A DNA stretch of 64,000 nt from Begonia masoniana (GCA_022432975.1 CM039502.1:72559497-72623496); one strand, 5' to 3'; positions 24,810 to 37,390 are shown, counted from the stretch's first letter. Program-made: numbers and translations. Notes: generated by a model from the sequence alone, not told the origin.

Positions 24810-27105
24810 TGTAACACCCCGAAAACCCATCCGGGTTCCCAGTGCGCACAGGGACTACCCTGGTCTAAACGACTCTCTCATTAGTACTATCTCATCCACA
24901 TGAACTGATTTTCTTCATCCGCTATATACTCCTAATCCCAATTGATTGGGCACCACGGCGTCCTCCCCAAAAATTTTGGCAGAGTGACGCCTAAAAATGG
25001 CGCCCCCAAAATGCTAAGTACCTGCATAACACCAATCCAGAATATCCCAATCCATCTAACCAATCTACGAAATTTCAAAAAAAAAAAAATCATCATAACA
25101 GAACGAAAATGCTATCGACCAAAATAAAAAAAGTCCATAGTATAGAGTGACATACCCCCTGAAACTATAACTACATACAACTAATAATCAACGCCCCAAA
25201 ACAAGCAAAATAAATCCTAATCCCTATCATCACTATGCCACGGCTCCATGGGTCGGGTCGCCCTAACACTACCTTCAGTCGAGGCCCTGGTCACACAACA
25301 CCAACCACGCACTACTCCTGAGCAGGCTCTCGATACTCACCCTCCTCCTGTACGGTACCTACACCATAGAACACACGGTAAGCTCCAAGCTTAGTAAATA
25401 GAGTGCTGAAAGTAAATATGAAGTATGAAAATCAATTATGCAATCCTAACACATGTACGTCTCTACACACGTTGTCATCATCTCACCGCATTGCATCTCA
25501 CCGAGGTTTGGAATGTAACCGCACCGGGCAGTCAGTCCGTACACCACACTATTTACCAGCACGTCACCGCCGTCCCGGTTCCTCCAGGAACAGGGTCCAA
25601 AAGTCACACCCAAAACCCCCCCTGTCTCGACTCGAAATGTAACCTGCCCGAGACAGCCGGACGATACACCGCACTGCCATCGGCACGTCGCCACCGCTCC
25701 AGCTCGTCCCGGAAGCGGGGCCCTCAGTCACACTCCAGCCCACTATCGCCTGTCCACACCGTACCTCACATCCGCTACTCTCCCTCCGTGCTTAAAAACA
25801 TGCTCAAAACATTTTGCGTAGTTTTTTTTTTTAAAACATGATGCATGCTGACCATAACCAACTAACTACAACTCCACATGCGCATCACACCACAAACGTA
25901 CCTATGACCCACAACATGCACAAGACTCACAACATACATACAACTATGGTGTAGGCCCTTCTGGGCGACTCTCAAGCATTTTACAACCACACTACTACTT
26001 ACTTGGCGTCCTAGCTCGCTCGGGTTTGGCACGTAGCGTCACCTACGGCTTCACCTAGCATAATTAGAAGTTCTCGTTAATACTTAGGGTTAAACTCACC
26101 AATTCAACATGAAACTAATGTTTCTAACTTAACCCGACTCATACCCAATTAAACAAGTCACTAATTTGGTTTGGTTAAAAACCAGCTCGAAACTTCAAAT
26201 GCGCGTAACTTTTTCTACGCTTATCGAAATGACTCGATTTTGGCGGCCACGTACTTCTCTAACAACCTAGTTTAACATACCATGAGAGAATTTAAAACGA
26301 ATAATCTTAGCAAGGTCAAAACTCAAGAAAACATAACCGGTTTTTAGGAAATTCCAATTTTCCATTTTTGGTTTTTCAACAAACTCTTTCAATCTATCAC
26401 CAATTCATCACATTCTAACCTATTAAGCATAATTTAAACAAATCCAAGGTTTCCAATTCCAGAACCCGAACCACAGCCCCCACCCCCTCCCTTTCCTCTC
26501 GGTTTCACCCCTGAAATAGGGGTATTTCAGCCACTGAGGATCGCCCATCGCACACCCCAATTTCTCCCTTATTTTCGTCGCCAAAACAACAAGAAAACTC
26601 GGCCAACATGCTCCATCAATAAGACCACACCTAGGCCGCGCATAAGAGAGGAAACAGGGAGAAGAACTCACCTCTTTTCGTTCGATGCGTGCACGAAATT
26701 GAAGGGGAAGAGTGGGGTTTCAGTTCGCCGAAGGTCGCTCGTCGGAATGGTGGCCGGGATGTTGGGGTTGTCAGGGGAGAATGTCGGCCTCTCTCTCTCG
26801 CCGAGGCTCGGGCTGCAAACTAACTGAATGGCTTCTTTCGCGAAGCCATTCAGTTTAAAATGTATTTTTATTTATTTATTTTTTTATTTACTTATTTATT
26901 TATTCATTAACTAATTTACTACATTGCCCTCGCGTGTTTGAACTTCCGTGTTTCCGTTAAGTTCGCGCCCTCTAAACCTAATCTTTTGGAAAATTCTCTT
27001 CCAAATAAATTCTTAAGCTTTATTAGGCTAAATAGCCTGTTAAAATCTTTCACGGAACCCTAACAGGTCTTTAAATTTATTCGGTAAATTTTCTGGGTTA
27101 TTACA
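24810..27105 (-). mobile_element. Solo LTR E in Copia-1
   Basis: The ends on the plus strand are TGTAACACCCCGAAAACCC and TTTTCTGGGTTATTACA. The TSD tggtt is at 24805-24809 and 27106-27110. It is 2296 bp. Orientation is minus by the order of landmarks: GTAAGT donor (minus, near 26000), GCCCAGAAGGGCCTACACC (near 25950-25968), then GGTGTAGG (near 25360). It is related in layout to families C, F and A but distinct in sequence. Short ORFs within it lack domains. Confidence 0.88.
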
Positions 27106-27559
27106 TGGTTTGTTACAGTAGTAACACTTGAACTTATGATTTTGAGTTTCACCTTTGCCATTTGAGTGTTGAATTCTGCCACTTGAGCATCCACCTTCTC
27201 TATTTTCTCTACTCCTCTTCTCCCTTGGAAGGAATGGCCTCCACAACTATTGTTGTTGTTGTTGTTACACTCATGCACAACTCCGCTATTGTTGAAAATT
27301 TTCAGTTTAGTCTGAAACACCTTCTTGGTAGAGCTCTCCTTTTAGCTTTTGTGTCTATCTTCATGAGATTGCAATGAGCCTAAATCCACGGTTAAGACGC
27401 TTAAGTCCTTTCTATGGCCGAAACAATAGACTCATAGTCTGGAGTCAAACTTTGCAATAATTTTTCAACAATATTTTGATATGATATCTGCTGTTATTTG
27501 ATTAACAATGACCACAAGATTGTTAGAACAATCATGTATTGAATCTTAATATTTCATGC
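27106..27559 (-). pseudogene. Copia-1 gag C-terminal part
   Basis: Minus-strand frames show a UBN2-like gag segment leading to KCYYCNKPCNNP, a degraded CX2C zinc knuckle, with a preceding Asn-rich run (CAA repeats on the plus strand near 27244-27265). A frameshift separates the two halves. It continues across the I-2 insertion at 28976-29310. Confidence 0.75.
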
Positions 27560-28975
27560 TGATAAGTGTGTATTTTATACACTTATTTATACTTTTTACA
27601 CTTGCTTTGATAAGTTTTTCTCAAGTGTTTGAAGGAATTTGATGTATTTTGTGTAAGTGTGCAGATAGATTACCTAAAACAGGCTGAGGAAGAAAAGAAT
27701 AGGCTGAGGAAGAAAAGAACAAGCTGAGGAAGAAAAAGAAGAAACAAAGCGGAGATAAAAAGAAGAAAAAGAAGAAGTGAAGAAGGAGAAAACAGAGAAG
27801 GTGCCGATCGATTGGCTGAAGCTAAGGACTTTTCAAGAAATAGGCGAAGCAGACAAGTAGCCGATCGATCGGCGGAAGAGAAAATAAATTACACGAGAAT
27901 TGTTGAGCGAGACAGAGAAGGTAGGCAATCGATTGGCTGAAGAATATACGGATTATGAAGACAGAATAAGAGCCGATCGATCGGCTATTTCAGGCGATCG
28001 ATCGGCCACATATTTGAAAAGTAAAAATCGTCTAATCTCAACCGTTGATTTGAGGAGAGAGAGGAATCTAGACCTAAAGAAAAAGAGGCAACGAGAGGCA
28101 GAAGAGTATTCTGGATTTTATTCGGTGATTTCGGCAAGCAGAAGGCAGAGAAGGAGAACTTTTCAAGAGAGGCGAGGAGATTTCTCAGAGACATTAGCGT
28201 AGTTTTCTCTTTTCCTTCGATTTTTTACTCATGAACATCATTATTTTTTGTGTTTTCTTCTCTTTTAGCATGAACTAATTTTTTATTCTAGAGCTGCGAT
28301 ATAGCCAGACGATATTATTTTCAGTTTCTTCGTTTAATTATATTCTATAAGTATTTCTTCCAATAATTTTGACGTATTTAATTTCTGTTCTTAAAGCCTC
28401 TAAATTTCTTGCCAATCTTTACTTGATTTTTGGGGTTTTTTGAGACTGAGAGGTGATAAACACTCAAGCACTGAAATTAATATCATAAATGTGTAAGCTA
28501 GAGATAGTTATGATATTGATGTGATCATTGTGATTTCTTAATTTATTTGTATTTGATTAATGTAAGATTTGAGACTGAGAAGTGATAACCCATTAATCAG
28601 ATAGCCTATGCAATGCTCGAGAGAGATTGTATTAGAATTTAACGAAATCGATCATCAACATAGGAAGAATATTTATGAATTTAATTACGAAGGAATGAAA
28701 TAAATGTTGTCTTGGTGAAATCGTAGTATCTAGGCTTTTATTAATTAAATTTAATCATATTTTATCTGTTTCATTATTTCATATTAGTTTACTTTATTTA
28801 TTTTGGTTGTTTAATTTTAATTTCAAATTCTTGAAACCATAAAATGTGTGTTCAATTTAGAATTAAGATTAATAAATTTGATTATTAATTAACAAGTCCT
28901 TGTGGGTTCGACACTCTATTTTATCACTTTATTACTTGTTGCGACTTGTACACTTGCAAAATAATTTTCACAACA
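27560..28975 (+). mobile_element. Solo LTR, family I copy 2 (I-2), in Copia-1 gag
   Basis: It starts TGATAAGTGTGTATTTTATA and ends AATTTTCACAACA. The TSD catgc is at 27555-27559 and 28976-28980. It is 1416 bp and colinear with I-1 but without the A2 insertion, so it serves as the empty-site reference for A2. It has palindrome-rich CCGATCGATCGG copies at about 27803-28015 and purine-rich flanks. Confidence 0.92.
27800..28015. repeat. CGATCGATCGG palindromes in LTR I-2
   Basis: Four to five self-complementary CCGATCGATCGGC-type sites, two of them degraded to CGATTGGC, interspersed with GAA-rich DNA. They sit in the position equivalent to the I-1 cluster, but copy number and spacing differ. Confidence 0.78.
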
Positions 28976-28980
28976 CATGC

Positions 28981-29310
28981 GAAAGCTTTCAAACTGCCTA
29001 CGAAGTGTTTGAAGTTTGACTGTAGGCACTTTTATTGTGCCTTGATACCCATGCTTCCTTCGCTTTTGTTGCTGCTGAAATCCGAGAATAAAAAATCACA
29101 TCATCCATGGCTTGTTGGATGAAGAAAAGAGCTTTGACATCTTTTTTTTGCAAATCTTTTAAAACTTTAGATGCTACACCTTCTTCATTGAAGCCATTCT
29201 CTATCAACTCCCATAAATCTTGAGAGATGAAGAGAGTCTTCATCTTTGTGCTCCAAACATTATAATTGTGGCCTTGAAAAATTGGAATTGCAGGTTGTAA
29301 GGTGTTCACT
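28981..29310 (-). pseudogene. Copia-1 gag N-terminal part
   Basis: The minus-strand ORF has PIFQGHNYNVWSTKMKTLF and LWELIENGF, then KDLQKKDVKALFFIQQAMDD. This is the classic start of plant Copia gag (DUF4219/UBN2 type: Y..W...M...L...D.W..V..G). It ends where the I-2 LTR begins. Confidence 0.88.
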
Positions 29311-29396
29311 CGGATCCCTTGCCATTATAGAAAAGCTTTTCATAGGCCTCCATGTTTGCTCCAATACAAGATGTTATTTTTATAACTTGGTTTATT

Positions 29397-29747
29397 AAAC
29401 CAAAAAGATTTCTCTCTTAGATTGCAAAATCAAGAGAGGTATAAACAAAACAGGAACTCTCACACAGGACTTTAAACACGTTAGAGGCAAGAAAAAATGA
29501 TTGATTGAAAATGTTGAATGATTTTTATTCAACATAAATTGAAATATATATACACATCAGACTCAACAAATTTTGCAATATTTCAACTATAAATAACAAT
29601 TAAACTCATGAAATAAGAATCTCCTAATTTATCTCAAACTCATGCTAACTACCCACAAGAATAAGACAACTTATTGATTACTTATGACTAAGTAAATGCT
29701 AGACATGCAAGTAAAATGAGTTACTAATTTCTGCATTATTTCTAACA
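29397..29747 (-). mobile_element. Copia-1 5' LTR
   Basis: On the minus strand it starts TGTTAGAAATAATGCAG at 29747. The first 60 bp or so (TAACTCATTTTACTTGC, AGCATTTACTTAGTC) match the fragment at 12258-12318, identifying the LTR. Its inner end is uncertain; a weakly preserved primer-binding-site-like stretch lies near 29355-29370. Confidence 0.65.
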
Positions 29748-30465
29748 GTCCTTCATCCACTGCAAGGTTGCTATGTCTTGTACAGATTCAAAATTTGTTG
29801 GAGTTCCTTGTTATTGCAAAGTTTCTTATTTTTTAAAGGAGGTTCTTCGATTTTCTTGAATTGGTCAAACATACATGAGAATTGGGGATTTGAATTTGTC
29901 CTCAAGTTGAATTTTTTGATGTTAGCACTTTCTGGAGGAATCGAGATGAGTTTGATGTAACTTCAAATTTGATTCTTTTATTGCTTGCACGCACGGAGCA
30001 CGAAGTGAACAAGAAAAATTAAAGCAAAACATAAAGAGAATCAAAAGGGAAATATTTGCAATTATTGATTATTAATTTAGTTATTTGCATCATAGTTTGC
30101 GATGGCTAGTGACATATGTATGTTGGTTTGAGCATTGTCAACAATTATTTTTGTCAATCAATCATAAACTATGTTTATTTGGTATATATATTTTTTCTTA
30201 TACCTTAAGCAATTGGGTATATCATCTTCTTTGTAGATTGTATATTCAAGTGATTCTCAACATATGTCATTTCACGAGTTATCATTTATTGCATTATCCC
30301 ATGCTCTAAGCAAATGTTGGTTCCTTGGTCACACCTTTTTTTGTCTCTCCCTAATGTTTACCATATTTTTAATTTGACTTTGAATCTTGTTTCTATTAGT
30401 AAATCATGTGAATATAAATTCTTATAGTCTCATTTCCTCTACTGTTTGTTATGCAAGACCCACAG
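29748..30465. other. AT-rich unassigned stretch
   Basis: No convincing gene. Plus-strand ORFs (29778-29960, 30085-30309) are short and hydrophobic without a recognised motif. It may be eroded Copia-2 sequence. Confidence 0.4.
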
Positions 30466-30550
30466 TCTCAATCATTGATTGAAATTGGACGTCAGAAGAG
30501 AGAACTTTATATTTTTGATGAGTTTGAAGTACCAAGTGTTGCAACTTCTC

Positions 30551-30820
30551 GTTAGAATTTGGTGTGACCCGAATTCTATATGGGCCAGACCGGTTAGGCC
30601 CATTTTAGGAATCTCAATAGGGGTTTTTTTTTATCTATAAATTAATGTAAACTAGAGTCACAAAACTTGCGGTTGTATTTCGATCTTCATAGTAGATTTG
30701 TACCTCTGCCAGTGATTTTTTCCCGTAAGGGTTTTTTCACATAAAATTCGGTGTCTATTATTTTCTCGTTTTCTTTTCGTATTCTGGATCGTTCGTTACA
30801 GGTTGGATTAGGGCGTCTAA
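30551..30820 (+). repeat. Short LTR copy H1 (plus orientation)
   Basis: About 270 bp starting GTTAGAATTTGGTGTGACCC and ending GGTTGGATTAGGGCGTCTAA. It is the inverted counterpart of H2 at 31005-31281, with scattered differences. It lacks its first T and last bases, so it is a degraded copy. Confidence 0.85.
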
Positions 30821-31004
30821 GGACAAATGAGAAAATTTTGCAAGTTTGGATCCACTACAATCATAAATATCATGCGTTTTCAAATTGCTTAACCCTTCTG
30901 TAGAAACTAAGAATTGTAAACGTGATTATGAAACATGACCCAGACGAGAATGCCATGAATAAAACTTAAGGAACGACTCAAAGGTGATAAATCAACACTA
31001 GAAG
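30821..31004 (-). pseudogene. Copia gag-pre-integrase fragment between H1 and H2
   Basis: The minus strand translates as WHSRLGHVS, SRLQFLVSTEGLSNLKTHDI and CSGSKLAKFSHL, matching the Copia gag-pre-integrase HxRLGH..C..CK pattern. It has one stop. Its strand differs from Copia-2 on both sides, so it comes from a separate element. Confidence 0.75.
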
Positions 31005-31500
31005 TGTTAGGATTAAACGTCCTAATCCACCTGAAACAAACAATCGATAATACGAAAAAAAAAGGAGAAAATAATAGACACCAAATTTTACGTGGAAAAA
31101 CCCTTACGGGAAAAAATCACGGGCAGAGGAACAAATCTACTATGAAGATCGAAATACAACCACAGGTTTTGTGACTCTAGTTTACATCAATTTATAGAGA
31201 AAACAAAACCCTAATGAGATTCTCAAAATGGGTCTAACCGGTCAGGCCCATATAGAATTCGGGTCACACTAAATTCTAACAATCTCCACCTTGACACGAA
31301 TTCCATATAAGAGATCCAACGGGCTACTCGGCCCAACCCAAAACGAATCCAGAACACTGAACTCTGACAATCTCCACCTTCGAAATTCCGGTCCAAGAAA
31401 ACAAATCTTTAAAAATATTAAAAATATCATCCTCTGCCACAAATATCTTTGATGGGTCATCTTAGCAACTAATGCTAATCAGGTTTAAAATCATTTAAGC
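31005..31500 (-). mobile_element. Copia 3' LTR (H2) with polypurine tract and internal end
   Basis: The LTR is 31005-31281 (277 bp): on the minus strand it starts TGTTAGAATTTAGTGTGACC and ends GACGTTTAATCCTAACA. Directly upstream on the minus strand is AAGGTGGAGAT, the polypurine tract typical of such Copia elements, and then about 200 bp of internal non-coding DNA. So this is a true 3' LTR end in minus orientation, not a solo LTR. Confidence 0.85.
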
Positions 31501-34500
31501 CACGATGATGACATCTTCAAATCGTCATCCAAATCTTCCTCAAATCTCAACCTCCCAACAGAATCGATATTTTTGCACCCCCAAATTGTCTTCTTGATTT
31601 GTTATTTGTGTCTTTTTAAGTTATGTGGCACGGCAAAAAAGATACTTTTGTTTTGATCCAGTTAGTTAAAAGTTATATATTTCTCGTCATGTAATCTTTC
31701 TTGATCACATCCCTTTCTTTCCTACATCTAAAAAGCACTTATAATATAACTTAGTGTCATCTGAATTGTATTGATCATTTTGTTGTTGATTGTGATGTTG
31801 ATTCTTCCAGTTCTACTATAGATCATGTTTCTTATACAATCCCAGTTGATAACGTAGCAGATCTTTATATTTTGGCTCTCGTTCTTCCCACTGCACCTTA
31901 GCATATCTTTATATTTTGGCTCTCGCTCTTCCCACTGCACCTTCTCTTATTATTATTCCATCATCACATACATTTGTGGTTCATCCTACCCTCCTCTTCT
32001 GCTCACTATTTTACATGTGTTCGTAAGTCCGCTAATCTATCTGATTTTGCTTACTCTTATTATTCTAATTCTTTTGTTTTTGTTTTTACTTCTATTTATC
32101 GTGTTGTTGATCTTGTATCCTATAAAGAAAAAGTTCTTTTTATTCTCATACTTAGGATTTGGTACCTTTGCCGCAAGACAAACATGTCATTGGGTCTCGC
32201 TGGATTTATAAGATCAAAACCAAGTTGACAATGATATATAACTCATATGAATGTAAACAAAGCTTTAATTTTTTTAAAGGAGATCTTGAAGAAGAAGTTT
32301 ACATGATGCCTCATCGTGGTGTTTCTCATTAACCCGGAAAGTTTGAAAGCTACGAAAAGCTCTTTACAGTCTAAAGCAAGCACCTCGTGCATAGTTTGAG
32401 AAGTTCTCTACTATGATTACTTCCCTTGGTTTTTATTCCAATCGTCATTACTTGACCTTGTTTGTCAAGTGTACATCTGCTAGCTGTATTATTTTTTTTC
32501 TTGTATGTGGATGATATGATTATTACTGGTGATGATATTAATGAAATTGTTGCATTGAAATATGAATTCACTTCTTGTTATGCAATGAAAGATTTAGGAA
32601 TTCTACGCTGTTTTCTCGGCATTGAAGTTGATCCTCCACTAAATGGTTATCTTCTCTCTTAGACTAAGTATATAATTGACATATTTTTGCATGCTCATCT
32701 TACAAATGACAAGGTTGTTGATACACTTCTTGAGCTTAATGCTCGATATTCCCCATCTGATGGATTCTTTTGTTAGTTTCTAGCTTATATAGTACTATTG
32801 ATGGGAGCTTGATTTACCTTACCATCACTTGTTCATCTATTGCACATGTCCATATCATCAACCAGTTCGTTACTTCATTTACTATAGTTCATTGCGCTAT
32901 TGTTTTTTGATTTTGAGATATCTTCGAGCTACTAAATTTCAAAGTCTCCTTTTTTCATCTACCTTCTCATGGGAGATGCGTGTATATTGTGATGCTGATT
33001 GGGTTAATGATCATATTGATCGTAAGTCTACAATTGGATTTTACATCTTTTGGGAGATACCATTATTTCTTGGAAGAGCAAGAAACAAGATAGCGTCTGT
33101 GAAACCCGCACCCTAATTCCCAGTCATTAAGTTTAATTAACTAAAAAGTATTAATTATTTTTATGCAATGGGCCCCAACCCATACATACACAAAGTTTTA
33201 TTAAAAGTCCAAAATTTAGTTACAAATATGAGCTATATAAAACTAATTACAAGAAAGAACAAAACCAAATTATGAAATTCTAAGCCTAAGTTGTACCAGG
33301 TTGATCAATTCATGTTGCCTTTATCTTTTACTTTTGAACTACTATCACTTGTTCTTGAAAAATTAAAAGAAACAACGAAATGAGTTTTGTAAAGCTAAAT
33401 AAGAATCATAATATAAAGATTCACCAGACTAAACTGAAATGCACTCTGCATGATTAGTCCTCACAACCATCACTTCAATGTTTCACGTTGATCAACTCTT
33501 AAACACACATCCCTTGTTCTATGTGCTTTCACAATAGTCTAAATATTTCTTAATAATGTTTAATCATATGAAACTTTTTTTTTATGTAAGAAGTATATTG
33601 GGCATATGTATTGCTGCTAAAACATATGACTGAGATAATCATAGTATAATTATATTTTGATCTCATGTACTATTATTCTTAATTATCCTTGTCTTCATGT
33701 ATAACTTATTTCTCGTACCTTATTTTCATATTATAAATATCATGTGGCTATGGTACACTCACTCTTTCATCCAATAGTTATAATTTACCAATTCTCTCGA
33801 AACATTTATATTTAACGTTACTTCTATTTTACACTCTCATCTCATGGTTCATATTAACCTAAACTATCTAGACATATACTATTAATGTCTAAATTTATGT
33901 TTTTCTTTATATAACTTTTGAGACATTTTTAGTTAACATCTAACTCAATATTCTTTACATGACTCACTAGATATTTACTATTATTGTCTATTCTCAATTC
34001 ATGTTTACCTATTTCTATATATTGAGGAATGCACAATACATATATGAATATGGTTAGACACATTATATATAAATCATTGTTGGGATGTCTCAACTTACCA
34101 ATTCAACCATTCCATACTTAACTACATGTAATGAATATGAAATACTTCTCTTACACACTTCTTATACCATAATGAGTGAATCAATATAAATGTGTGCACT
34201 CATGCTATGATAAGTGAATCACAACATGTTCATGTACCATTTTTCATTAAATGATCTCATTTTTATCAAGTATCACATCAATATATTATGTGAATGTCAA
34301 AATGCATAATTCATGTCAACATATAATGTGAATGCTGATATGCATGTGTAACACCCGACATTTTTTGCCGGAAAATTATCCCTCGAATTATCCAATGAGA
34401 TTAGGTTTATAGTAATATAATGAATGTTTTGGTGAAATTTGTTGGGATGTTTAGTGGAAAACTAAACCAAAGTGTAACCAAAGCATTCATTTAGTTAGAA

Positions 34501-35389
34501 AACCAATGGAGGGGTTGTTTAGGTAGGAATTAAGGTAGGTGGGAGGAAGTCAATGAATGGCTGCCATGTGTTCAACTTGTTGAACAAGATATACTATTCC
34601 TCCTACGTGAAACCCTCTTTACTTCTCTTCTCTGTTCTCTCCATTCTCTTCTCTGCTCTCTCTCTTCCAGACGACGTGCGACGATTCCAACTTCGTCTCT
34701 TCCTTGTTTTCTCCAGTCCCTCCAGTAAATATCCGTGGATCGCTGAGACTCACCGAGACGTTCAAGACTTGCAACTCACGGACAGCAGGTAATTTCATAT
34801 CCGTAGGTTAGCCCTTAAGACCCTACATCACGGAGGTACTAGGTTTTCATTTCTGTCAGGTTGTTTCGGGTAAAAAAGTTAGAGTTATGTTCTGAGTTAT
34901 CTGTTTTTTCCTTATGTTCTGCTGTTTTATTCTTGTTGTCTGCGGTTTTAAGTTCAAGCACTGTAAATGCTCATGCATACACGATTTTCCCGAAAGACAT
35001 GCAAAAGTTTTCTGTGCACGGTTTTGAAGTTAAGAAGGATAAAATCTGACTGTAATGTAACGTTCGGTTAAGTGTGGGACGGGGACTGGTGTTCTGCTCT
35101 GAATTACTAGTGCCTGATAGTGCACTTCTGTTATCCTTGTTATCCCTGTTAAGTGTCTGATAGTGCACTTCTGTTATCCCTGTTATCCCTGTTAAGTACC
35201 GATAGTGCACTTCGGTTACGCTTGTTTCCCTATAAGCCCCACTTCTTGACAGATAAAAAGTAATGTTCTGTAATGTCACTATATTCCGAAATGTTCTGTA
35301 ATGTCACTGTATTCCGAAATGTTCATGCACAGCATATGCATCACTGCACTCTTATATGTTCTTACTGAGCTCCAGGCTCATAGTTGTAG

Positions 35390-35887
35390 TTCACATCCAC
35401 CGGTGAACTCATTTCTGTCTGTAGTTCACATCCACCGGTGAACTCATTTCTGTCTGTAGTTCACATCCACCGGTGAACTCATTTCTGTCTGTAGTTCACA
35501 TCCACCGGTGAACTCATTTCTGTCTGTAGTTCACATCCACCGGTGAACTCATTTCTGTCTGTAGTTCACATCCACCGGTGAACTCATTTCTGTCTGTAGT
35601 TCACATCCACCGGTGAACTCATTTCTGTCTGTAGTTCACATCCACCGGTGAACTCATTTCTGTCTGTAGTTCACATCCACCGGTGAACTCATTTCTGTCT
35701 GTAGTTCACATCCACCGGTGAACTCATTTCTGTCTGTAGTTCACATCCACCGGTGAACTCATTTCTGTCTGTAGTTCACATCCACCGGTGAACTCATTTC
35801 TGTCTGTAGTTCACATCCACCGGTGAACTCATTTCTGTCTGTAGTTCACATCCACCGGTGAACTCATTTCTGTCTGTAGTTCACATC
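35390..35887 (+). repeat. 35-bp array in A4, about 14 identical units
   Basis: The unit is TAGTTCACATCCACCGGTGA plus ACTCATTTCTGTCTG (35 bp), with almost no differences between copies. Each unit has GTTCACATCCACCGGTGAAC, an inverted repeat able to form a hairpin. It lies between the two halves of the A4 duplication. Confidence 0.97.
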
Positions 35888-36937
35888 ATTTCTGCAGGTT
35901 GTTTCGGGTAAAAAAGTTAGAGTTATGTTCTGAGTTATCTGTTTTTTCCTTATGTTCTGCTGTTTTATTCTTGTTGTCTGCGGTTTTAAGTTCAAGCACT
36001 GTAAATGCTCATGCATACACGATTTTCCCGAAAGACATGCAAAAGTTTTCTGTGCACGGTTTTGAAGTTAAGAAGGATAAAATCTGACTGTAATGTAACG
36101 TTCGGTTAAGTGTGGGACGGGGACTGGTGTTCTGCTCTGAATTACTAGTGCCTGATAGTGCACTTCTGTTATCCTTGTTATCCCTGTTAAGTGTCTGATA
36201 GTGCACTTCTGTTATCCCTGTTATCCCTGTTAAGTACCGATAGTGCACTTCGGTTACGCTTGTTTCCCTATAAGCCCCACTTCTTGACAGATAAAAAGTA
36301 ATGTTCTGTAATGTCACTATATTCCGAAATGTTCTGTAATGTCACTGTATTCCGAAATGTTCATGCACAGCATATGCATCACTGCACTCTTATATGTTCT
36401 TACTGAGCTCTAGGCTCATAGTTGAACTCCCTGTTGTAGGTACGGATCCCGTGGATGAAGACTTTGTGCCTCGGCCCGATGCATAGGTGGTTGGTGGCAC
36501 GAGCTCATGGGGGTTGTTTGTTGCAGTCAGACAAGAGTTAACTCTGTGAGAATGTACTTTCTGAAGTTATGTCAAGTTCTGTAACATCTTTGAAGTTTTG
36601 GAAATATATATCAAGTTCTGTACAGTTTTTCTTAGATCTTAAAACAATGTATAAGTTCTGATGTTTAAGTTTTAAAACCGCTGTATTTGACAGTTGAGTT
36701 TCTGTTCTGAAGTATTCTAGAATTGTTTGGAATATTTTCTCTTTTAGGGTGTGCATGGATTATCTCTGATTTTAGAGCCATCCATGCAATCTGTTTCCTT
36801 AAATTTTTGTCGTGTTTTCCTGATGTCCAAAATCATATTTTGAATCTTTTTCTGAAGTTTGAAGCTTTCATACTTTCTGTTTTCACGACTTCTGTTTTTA
36901 TGTAATTCTGTTAAAAGTTGTCAATTTTGTCTTTAAA

Positions 36938-37390
36938 CTCTACATCCACCGGTGAACTCATTTCTGTCTGTAGTTTACATCCACCGGTGAATAGTTCATT
37001 TCTGTCTGTAGTTCACATCCACCGGTGAACTCATTCCTGTTTGTAGTTCACATCCACCGGTGAACAGTTCATTTCTGTCTGTTGTTCACATCCACCGGTG
37101 AACTCATTTCTAACTGTAGTTCACATCCACCGGTGAACTCATTTCTGTTTGTAGTTCACATCCACCCGTGAACTCATTTCTGTCTGTAGTTCACATCCAC
37201 CGGTGAACTCATTTCTGTCTGTAGTTCACATCCACTGGTGAACAGTGCATTTCTGCCTGCATCCACCACTGCCCTTTTAAAATCACTTCCACCGGTGAAT
37301 AGTCTTTTCTGTCTGTGGTTCACTTCCACTGGTGAACAGTCTTTTCTGTCTGTAGTTCACTTCCACCGGTGAACAGTGCATTTTTGTCTG
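36938..37390 (+). repeat. Diverged 35-bp-type repeats in A4
   Basis: About a dozen CATCCACCGGTGAACTCATT-type units with substitutions and small insertions (GTGAACAGTTCATTT, GTGAATAGTC). They are followed by CTTCCGCCTGACGTCATC repeats to about 37620. This is the probable source of the homogeneous array at 35390-35887. Confidence 0.9.

Larger units (their letters stand above)
12258..29747 (-). mobile_element. Decayed Copia element (Copia-1) carrying a five-deep nest
   Basis: Read on the minus strand: a 5' LTR beginning TGTTAGAAATAATGCAG at 29747; gag (29310-28981 and 27559-27106, with a CYYCNKPC zinc-knuckle remnant); gag-pre-integrase and integrase (about 24800-23690, recognisable as ELIHGDVCGPM and TDRGGEF); reverse transcriptase (CLYIDDLVYTSNS, about 22730-22800); an RNase H tail (12539-12319); then a second copy of the LTR start at 12318. 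The host reading is interrupted by solo LTRs D1, E and I-2. Many stops and frameshifts show it is long dead. The 3' LTR is recognisable for only about 60 bp (12258-12318), so the left boundary is uncertain. Confidence 0.8.
30466..33103 (+). pseudogene. Copia-2 pol remnants on the plus strand, interrupted
   Basis: Recognisable pieces in order: a gag-pre-integrase fragment (KRELYIFDEFEVPSVATS, 30490-30550); a middle piece (KKLYISRH, then FLDHIPFFP, near 31665-31730); an RT region (KHVIGSRWIYKIKTKL near 32180, a YSLKQAPRA equivalent near 32370, LYVDDMIITGDD split by a frameshift near 32500); and RNase H (CDADWVNDHIDRKSTIGF, 32990-33045). It has stops and frameshifts throughout. A pair of short LTRs interrupts it at 30551-31281, and the G insertion begins at about 33104. 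Confidence 0.78.

Noticed and set aside
25425..25841. 138-aa ORF in LTR E
   Set aside because: No domain, lies wholly in a solo LTR, and has opposing ORFs in the same DNA.
24810..27105. LTR E as a DNA transposon with terminal inverted repeats TGTAA...TTACA
   Set aside because: A 5-bp TSD, TG...CA ends and the shared LTR landmarks fit a solo LTR better; the short inverted ends are normal for LTRs.
34861..36087. Two identical 62-aa ORFs and two identical 102-aa ORFs suggesting a duplicated gene
   Set aside because: They fall in the duplicated part of solo LTR A4 and have no domain or coding bias.
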